From Zetaproteobacteria bacterium (GTDB lineage Bacteria > Pseudomonadota > Alphaproteobacteria > Micavibrionales > Micavibrionaceae), in NCBI GenBank assembly GCA_002747015.1, contig NVXI01000001.1, positions 421,640-439,060 on the forward strand: a stretch of DNA of 17,421 bases, given 5' to 3'. The number at the start of each line of letters is the position of its first letter. Positions within the stretch are counted from its first letter, which is position 1. Below, piece after piece: positions 13,554-17,421 of this stretch. The notes beneath the pieces were generated by a model. It was not told where the DNA came from, ran no database searches, and saw only the letters and a program-made list of their open reading frames with translations. Made by a program: the position numbers and the translations under genes.

Positions 13554-14468
13554 ATGACACAGGATACATACACAGTCGCGGCGATGTACCGCTTTATTTC
13601 TATTGAGGATATCCCGACGCTACGCGCGGACATCTATGATTTTTCCAATGCCAACACACCAAGCATGTGTGGTACGCTGCTACTCGCCCCCGAAGGGATA
13701 AACGGTACGATTGCCGCATCCCCCGACGACATGGAAAAAATGATTGAATTCCTTGATAAAAAACTCGGCATACGCAGCGGAGGCACGGCATGCGAACTGA
13801 AATACTCACAGGCGGAAAAGCAACCCTTTAACCGCTTTAAAGTCCGCCCTAAAAAAGAACTTATCACTCTGCGTAAACCAGAGGCCGACCCGACTAAACT
13901 GGTCGGCGAATATGTCGCACCAAAGGATTGGAATGCCCTTATCAGTGATCCCGACGTCATATTGATCGACACGCGCAATGATTACGAAACCAAAGTTGGT
14001 ACATTTGAGGGCACAGTCGATCCAGACATAAAGATTTTTACCGAATTCCCCGACTGGGTTGAAAAAAACCTAAACCCCGACAAAGATAAGAAAGTCGCCA
14101 TGTTTTGCACCGGCGGTATTCGCTGTGAAAAAGCCAGCGCATATATGCTCGCCCAAGGATTTGAAAATGTTTATCATCTAAAAGGTGGTATTTTAGAATA
14201 TCTTGAAACCATCCCTGCCGATGACAGTAAATGGGAAGGCGATTGTTTTGTTTTTGACCACCGCGTATCTGTAAAGAACTGCCTAGAAGAAGGCGATTGG
14301 AGCGTGTGCCACGCCTGCCGTGAACCACTATCCGCCGAGGAAGTGCAACGCAAAGAATACGAAAAAGGTATTTCGTGCCATCACTGTATCGCCGCCCTAA
14401 CACCAGAGCGCGAAAAATCTCTGCGTGAGCGTCAAAATTATTACAATACGCGCTATAGTGAGGAATAG
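13554..14468 (+). CDS. trhO: TrhO, rhodanese-type tRNA uridine(34) hydroxylase
   Basis: A 304-residue protein of the YceA/TrhO (UPF0176) family, which hydroxylates wobble uridine 34 in an oxygen-dependent step of tRNA modification. The N-terminal acylphosphatase-like domain (residues 5-100) contains Y-R-F-I-S, G-T-L-L-L-A-P-E-G-I-N-G-T-I-A and F-N-R-F-K-V-R-P-K-K-E; the rhodanese domain follows with I-D-T-R-N-D-Y-E and catalytic Cys185 in M-F-C-T-G-G-I-R-C-E-K-A-S-A-Y-M. The C-terminus carries C-x2-C pairs (Cys252/255 and Cys275/278), probably a zinc site. The frame is open for 53 codons upstream, overlapping the previous gene; alignment with the family sets the start at 13554, although no clear Shine-Dalgarno sequence is present. 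It starts 73 bp after the repeat-domain gene, and could be part of that transcript. Confidence 0.95.
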   Translation: MTQDTYTVAAMYRFISIEDIPTLRADIYDFSNANTPSMCGTLLLAPEGINGTIAASPDDMEKMIEFLDKKLGIRSGGTACELKYSQAEKQPFNRFKVRPKKELITLRKPEADPTKLVGEYVAPKDWNALISDPDVILIDTRNDYETKVGTFEGTVDPDIKIFTEFPDWVEKNLNPDKDKKVAMFCTGGIRCEKASAYMLAQGFENVYHLKGGILEYLETIPADDSKWEGDCFVFDHRVSVKNCLEEGDWSVCHACREPLSAEEVQRKEYEKGISCHHCIAALTPEREKSLRERQNYYNTRYSEE

Positions 14469-14488
14469 AGAAATATACGGTATATACA

Positions 14489-15082
14489 ATGACAGACAAA
14501 AAACATATTCCCGAACAGCATAGCTTTGAAACCCTGCTTAACGACAGTAAAAATAACGGGAAAACCACACAAGAATTTAAGAAAAGCGTCGAATCTACTT
14601 ACCTGTTCATCGCACGAGAATTCGCCGAAAATCTGCACTATTATTTCGAGTACGCAGAAATATTCGTCGATGATCATCAGGCCGCCTTAGACCTTGTGCA
14701 ATACGCTTTCGCAAAATCATTAGAGAATCCAGAAGACTTTGAGGGGAAATTAGAGACCTCACCTCAAACAATCATCCTAAGCCATATTCAAGAAGAATTA
14801 GAACAACAACAAAATGAACTCTATGCCGCCACACAATCAATCATAGACAATGAAGTTTCTCCACATACAGAAGGGGAAATAGAACATCTAAGAGCAATAC
14901 AACTTGAACTGGCCAAAGCTCTATCCGACCTGCCCCCTGAAGACGCCATAATTATTGTAAAATATATGGAAAGTAATGGAGAGGTTGATTTACCAAAATC
15001 CTTAAAAGACAAACTCTTCGGCATTAAAGCCCTGCGAGACCTTCATTTTAACAACAAACCAGAACAAAAACCCGAGCAATAA
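14489..15082 (+). CDS. Protein resembling a degenerate ECF sigma factor
   Basis: A 197-residue soluble protein. Residues 60-86 (V-D-D-H-Q-A-A-L-D-L-V-Q-Y-A-F-A-K-S-L-E-N-P-E-D-F) match the sigma-70 region 2 pattern (A-x-D-L-V-Q-x-x-F-x-x-x-L) that mediates core RNA polymerase binding and -10 recognition. Residues 140-187 (L-A-K-A-L-S-D-L-P-P-E-D-A-I-I-I-V-K-Y-M to K-S-L-K-D-K-L-F-G-I-K-A-L-R-D-L) resemble region 4, but lack a clean helix-turn-helix. Basic DNA-contacting residues after region 2 are replaced by an acidic/Gln-rich stretch, E-E-L-E-Q-Q-Q-N-E. It could be a diverged sigma-like adaptor, an anti-sigma-binding decoy, or an unrelated helical protein. It starts 20 bp after trhO without a clear ribosome binding site. 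Confidence 0.6.
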   Translation: MTDKKHIPEQHSFETLLNDSKNNGKTTQEFKKSVESTYLFIAREFAENLHYYFEYAEIFVDDHQAALDLVQYAFAKSLENPEDFEGKLETSPQTIILSHIQEELEQQQNELYAATQSIIDNEVSPHTEGEIEHLRAIQLELAKALSDLPPEDAIIIVKYMESNGEVDLPKSLKDKLFGIKALRDLHFNNKPEQKPEQ

Positions 15083-15115
15083 GCAAAACATCTCCAAATC
15101 CACCAATTACAAAAC

Positions 15116-15129
15116 GGCCAGTTTTGGCC
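15116..15129. repeat. Short hairpin after the sigma-like gene
   Basis: GGCCA (15116-15120) and TGGCC (15125-15129) flank a GTTT loop, 33 bp after the preceding stop. No U-run follows on the plus strand, so it is at best a weak terminator. Confidence 0.35.
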
Positions 15130-15172
15130 AGCATTAAAATTAAAGCTCAACGTATTGATATAAATAATAAAA

Positions 15173-15799
15173 ATGAAAAACGTACAGCCCATATTATACT
15201 CATTCAGACGATGCCCATACGCCATGCGCACCCGAATGGGACTGCATATTGCGCAAGTGGGACACGAACACCGAGAAATCATATTGCGCGACAAGCCTGC
15301 GCACATGTTAGAGATATCCCCCAAAGGAACAATCCCTATTTTAATCCTACCTGACGGCCGTGTTATAGATGAGAGCCTAGACATTATGCTCTGGGCACTG
15401 GAGCAGAACGATCAGCACAAATGGCTAGACGGTGCGCGCATTGACATGTTCAACCTGATTGAGCGCAACGACACCACCTTCAAAGCATTACTAGATCGCT
15501 ATAAATACCCCAATCGCTACCCTGATGAAGATTGCAGCAACGCACGAAACGATACCACACCAATCCTTCACGATTTAGATCAACGCATAAAATTAAACGG
15601 CGCGCTATCCAGCGAAAAAACAACCGTTGCAGATACCGCCATATTCCCATTTATCAGACAGTTTGCACACGTGGATCGTGACTGGTTTTACGCGCAACCC
15701 TTCCCGCACCTTCAAGAATGGCTCAAAAATCATCTGGCGAGTGAGCTATTCATCGCGATCATGGAAAAACACAAAATATGGACAGATGAGAACGCCTGA
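15173..15799 (+). CDS. Glutathione S-transferase / Grx2-like family protein
   Basis: A 208-residue protein with an N-terminal thioredoxin-like domain: I-L-Y-S-F-R-R-C-P-Y-A-M-R-T-R with Cys14 in a C-P-Y-A motif, then S-P-K-G-T-I-P-I-L (cis-Pro) and V-I-D-E-S-L-D-I (glutathione-binding E-S). The C-terminal helical domain contains the A-D-T-A-I-F-P-F-I-R-Q-F capping box. C-P-Y rather than a catalytic Ser or Tyr puts it near glutaredoxin-2 or omega-type GSTs that perform thiol-transfer or deglutathionylation. Such a role would suit an oxidative-stress neighbourhood, but the substrate is unknown. The start lacks an obvious ribosome binding site. It is convergent with the metal-sensor gene at 15899, with no clear terminator in the 99 bp between them. 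Confidence 0.9.
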   Translation: MKNVQPILYSFRRCPYAMRTRMGLHIAQVGHEHREIILRDKPAHMLEISPKGTIPILILPDGRVIDESLDIMLWALEQNDQHKWLDGARIDMFNLIERNDTTFKALLDRYKYPNRYPDEDCSNARNDTTPILHDLDQRIKLNGALSSEKTTVADTAIFPFIRQFAHVDRDWFYAQPFPHLQEWLKNHLASELFIAIMEKHKIWTDENA

Positions 15800-15898
15800 G
15801 CGTACGGTGCTTTACTCTTTAAAAACAAATAATTAGCATGGGTGTTGTATTATGATACGAACGAACCTTAATTAGCCATTTAAAGCCAATAAAAACCA

Positions 15899-16390
15899 CT
15901 ATTCCACCCTGTTTTCATGCTGCGCTTGATCACGCGGTGAATGCCTGCCCTTTTTGCCTTTACGCCAATGCTTACCAAGGACTGATGATACAAGTTTTTG
16001 TGCCAATTTCTGACGCTCCTCTTGCGGCAATTGAGCCCCAAGCTCCTTAAATGTTTCCAGCTTATGGCTAGATATTTTCATACCCAATTGTTGCAAATCT
16101 TGCGCTGCGACGTCATAAGCCGCGGCATCAAATACTTCCGCAGAAAAAATATCAATCAGAGCAGCCTTTTTCTGGCGAACTTCTTTAAATATCTGGAAGA
16201 CTTCATATTTTTTATCCTTAAAAATCTGCTTCATTAAAGTTGCTGTCTCCGGCTTTAGCTGCTCCCGCAACGCCCCCCATGAACTACGCCCATCTTGCTT
16301 CATACGATAAGCCTGCCCACCTAACATGCCCAATAATAAAATATTGGTCACAAGAGAAATGGTAAAAATAACCTTCACCTTCTTATTCAT
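15899..16390 (-). CDS. Periplasmic metal sensor/resistance protein, CnrX/Metal_resist type
   Basis: A 163-residue membrane-anchored periplasmic protein. Residues 7-27 are a single transmembrane or signal-anchor helix; the rest is amphipathic helices with L-R-E-Q-L-K-P-E-T-A, V-R-Q-K-K-A-A-L-I-D-I-F, F-D-A-A-A-Y-D-V-A-A-Q-D-L-Q-Q-L and L-P-Q-E-E-R-Q-K-L-A. This all-helical pattern is that of the Metal_resist/heavy-metal sensor family (PF13801; CnrX, NccX and relatives), distantly related to Spy/CpxP. The C-terminus is basic and His-containing (K-G-R-H). The ATG overlaps the stop of the anti-sigma gene (ATGA), so the two are translationally coupled. By analogy with CnrX it would bind metal or sense envelope stress and modulate the anti-sigma factor. 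The ligand is unknown. Confidence 0.8.
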   Translation of the reverse strand: MNKKVKVIFTISLVTNILLLGMLGGQAYRMKQDGRSSWGALREQLKPETATLMKQIFKDKKYEVFQIFKEVRQKKAALIDIFSAEVFDAAAYDVAAQDLQQLGMKISSHKLETFKELGAQLPQEERQKLAQKLVSSVLGKHWRKGKKGRHSPRDQAQHENRVE

Positions 16391-16710
16391 AGAACATCTC
16401 CATATTCAATCGTTTCAACGGCCAAAAAATACGCATCAACATCAATAGCTGCGTTAACGTCCAGCGTATCAACCGGATACGCCCCCAACACCAACCCAAA
16501 CAACAAAACAAAGACCATTGATAAGGCTGGCTTAGGCAATATCACACTATCCAAAATGGCCGAAAAAATAGCCAAAACAGGATTTATTCTTGAATTATCA
16601 GTCTTTTCAACACTTTCCAACGAAGCCTGTAATATACGATGTTCCAAATTACTGCGCATAGGCGGAACATCGCGTGCCTTTAAAATCTTATTGAGTTCAC
16701 GATCATCCAT
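16387..16710 (-). CDS. Single-pass anti-sigma factor candidate (CnrY-like)
   Basis: A 107-residue protein with a cytoplasmic N-terminus of about 60 residues (M-D-D-R-E-L-N-K-I-L-K-A-R-D-V-P-P-M-R-S-N-L-E-H-R-I-L), one transmembrane helix at about 61-78 (P-A-L-S-M-V-F-V-L-L-F-G-L-V-L-G) and a short, acidic periplasmic tail. No zinc-binding H-x3-C-x2-C motif is present, so it is not a ZAS-type anti-sigma factor; its size and layout match CnrY, the 95-residue anti-sigma factor of the Cupriavidus nickel/cobalt system. Its start overlaps the end of the sigma gene by 8 nt, and its end overlaps the sensor gene by 4 nt. GGAG lies 10 nt before the ATG. Confidence 0.75.
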   Translation of the reverse strand: MDDRELNKILKARDVPPMRSNLEHRILQASLESVEKTDNSRINPVLAIFSAILDSVILPKPALSMVFVLLFGLVLGAYPVDTLDVNAAIDVDAYFLAVETIEYGDVL

Positions 16711-17305
16711 AATATGTTTTCTCCTTTATTCCATTACCACCCTGCTTTAAAATGCCGCGCCGATGCAGCTCTTCTCGTACCCCTGATTTCGCACGCATCA
16801 ATAGAGATTCCAGTGCCTTCACACCAACACCCATAATCTGCGCCGCATCTTTATTCGTCAGCCCCTCATAGAAACAAAGATTAAGTGCCATTTTCTGACG
16901 CTCCGGCAAAGCCTGAATAAGCGCCTCTATCATTGCGCTCTGTTCATCTGCTTCCATCATATCTTGCTGAGTGTCGCTCGTGTCCTCGACATAATCCAAG
17001 GCATCACCTGCAATAACAGGCTTTTTCTTGCGCATAAAATCAATCGCCTGATTGGTCACAACACGATAAAACCAAGTTGTGAATTTTGCACCACGCGACG
17101 CGTCCCATATTCGCGGCCGGTTCCAGAGCTTTAAAAATGCATCTTGCACAATATCCTCTGCATCATCTTGTTGCCCACACATACGATAAGCCGCACTGTA
17201 GAACAGATTGGTATAGCGATGAACAAGAACAGAGAAAGCCTCATGATCCGCATTTTGCACGCGCGCCATAAGGTCTTCATCTGTCATATTGTTTAGATCA
17301 GGCAC
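16703..17305 (-). CDS. ECF (extracytoplasmic function) sigma-70 factor
   Basis: A 200-residue ECF sigma factor. Region 2 (about residues 25-95) has F-S-V-L-V-H-R-Y-T, D-A-E-D-I-V-Q-D-A-F-L-K-L-W and K-F-T-T-W-F-Y-R-V-V-T-N-Q-A-I-D-F-M-R-K-K; region 4 (about 125-185) has I-Q-A-L-P-E-R-Q-K-M-A-L-N-L-C-F-Y-E-G-L-T-N-K-D-A-A-Q-I-M-G and A-L-E-S-L-L-M-R-A-K. It would direct RNA polymerase to envelope or metal stress promoters when released from the anti-sigma factor encoded next. The GTG at 17305 has a weak A/G-rich ribosome binding site; the ATG at 17287 begins MTDEDLMARV, a typical ECF start, and is as likely. The preceding partial gene ends 20 nt upstream, so all four genes may share a transcript. 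Confidence 0.95.
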   Translation of the reverse strand: MPDLNNMTDEDLMARVQNADHEAFSVLVHRYTNLFYSAAYRMCGQQDDAEDIVQDAFLKLWNRPRIWDASRGAKFTTWFYRVVTNQAIDFMRKKKPVIAGDALDYVEDTSDTQQDMMEADEQSAMIEALIQALPERQKMALNLCFYEGLTNKDAAQIMGVGVKALESLLMRAKSGVREELHRRGILKQGGNGIKEKTYYG

Positions 17306-17325
17306 AAATAGGCTTTTCTATCGCG

Positions 17326-17421
17326 TTAATCTTCGGACTTGCTATCGCGCTTATCCTTCATCGATTTTCTTTTATCTTTCATTTTAGTATGGTGCGCGCG
17401 GGCTTCGTCCTTGCTTATACT
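17326..17421 (-). CDS. C-terminal fragment, possibly an EF-hand protein
   Basis: The minus strand is open from the window edge for 31 codons to a TAA at 17326-17328. The fragment begins S-I-S-K-D-E-A-R-A-H-H-T-K-M-K-D-K-R-K-S and ends basic and Lys/Asp-rich. S-I-S-K-D-E-A fits the last half of an EF-hand loop (Ile at position 8, Ser at 9, Glu at 12), as in small periplasmic EF-hand proteins often found near ECF sigma factors. Only the end is visible, so family and localisation are inferred. It is 20 nt upstream of the sigma gene on the same strand and probably belongs to that operon. Confidence 0.45.
   Translation of the reverse strand, partial: SISKDEARAHHTKMKDKRKSMKDKRDSKSED

Overview
The window looks like chromosomal DNA of a moderately AT-rich alphaproteobacterium; a Micavibrio- or Rhodospirillales-like lineage is my guess and is not proven. 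Pointers are an AhpC/AhpD peroxidase pair divergent from an OxyR with both redox cysteines, a DUF2946 plus His/Met-rich outer-membrane 'transporter' pair, a TrhO sulfurtransferase, and an ECF sigma, anti-sigma and metal-sensor operon. I see no rRNA, tRNA, CRISPR array, transposase or phage gene. Most genes are ordinary housekeeping or stress functions.

Layout. 1-1715: the 5' end of rsmI (minus) is divergent from a lipoprotein of the LpoA/penicillin-binding protein activator type, followed by a convergent small acidic protein. 1840-3445: a DUF2946 protein and a His/Met-rich outer-membrane beta-barrel, a likely copper-related pair with a dyad between them. 3753-5903: a TetR regulator with a terminator, then an MscS-family channel. 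6004-8238 (minus): a cysteine desulfurase, a [2Fe-2S] ferredoxin and a tightly coupled Dabb-domain protein, then a small conserved-looking protein. 8453-9121: an alpha/beta hydrolase (plus) that shares a bidirectional terminator with a small minus-strand protein carrying a duplicated W-D-x-x-K-P-x-L-G-T-M motif.

9715-13480 is the most coherent functional block: ahpD and ahpC (minus), oxyR (plus), then two genes encoding three copies of one approximately 105-residue domain that I do not recognise. The ahpC-oxyR divergent region and the promoter of the repeat-domain genes carry similar CACT-N7-AGTGA-N5/6-TCAC elements, so the unknown genes may belong to the OxyR response. Between ahpC and ahpD lie a rho-independent terminator and a 75-nt stretch with nested pairing potential.

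13554-15799 (plus): trhO, a protein resembling a degenerate ECF sigma factor, and a glutathione S-transferase-like protein. 15899-17421 (minus): the C-terminus of a possible EF-hand protein, an ECF sigma factor, a short single-pass anti-sigma candidate and a periplasmic Metal_resist-type sensor. The last three overlap end to start and resemble the CnrH/CnrY/CnrX transmembrane signalling module.

The best candidates for something undescribed are the triplicated-domain proteins (12159-13480), the sigma-like protein (14489-15082), and the structured ahpC-ahpD intercistronic region.
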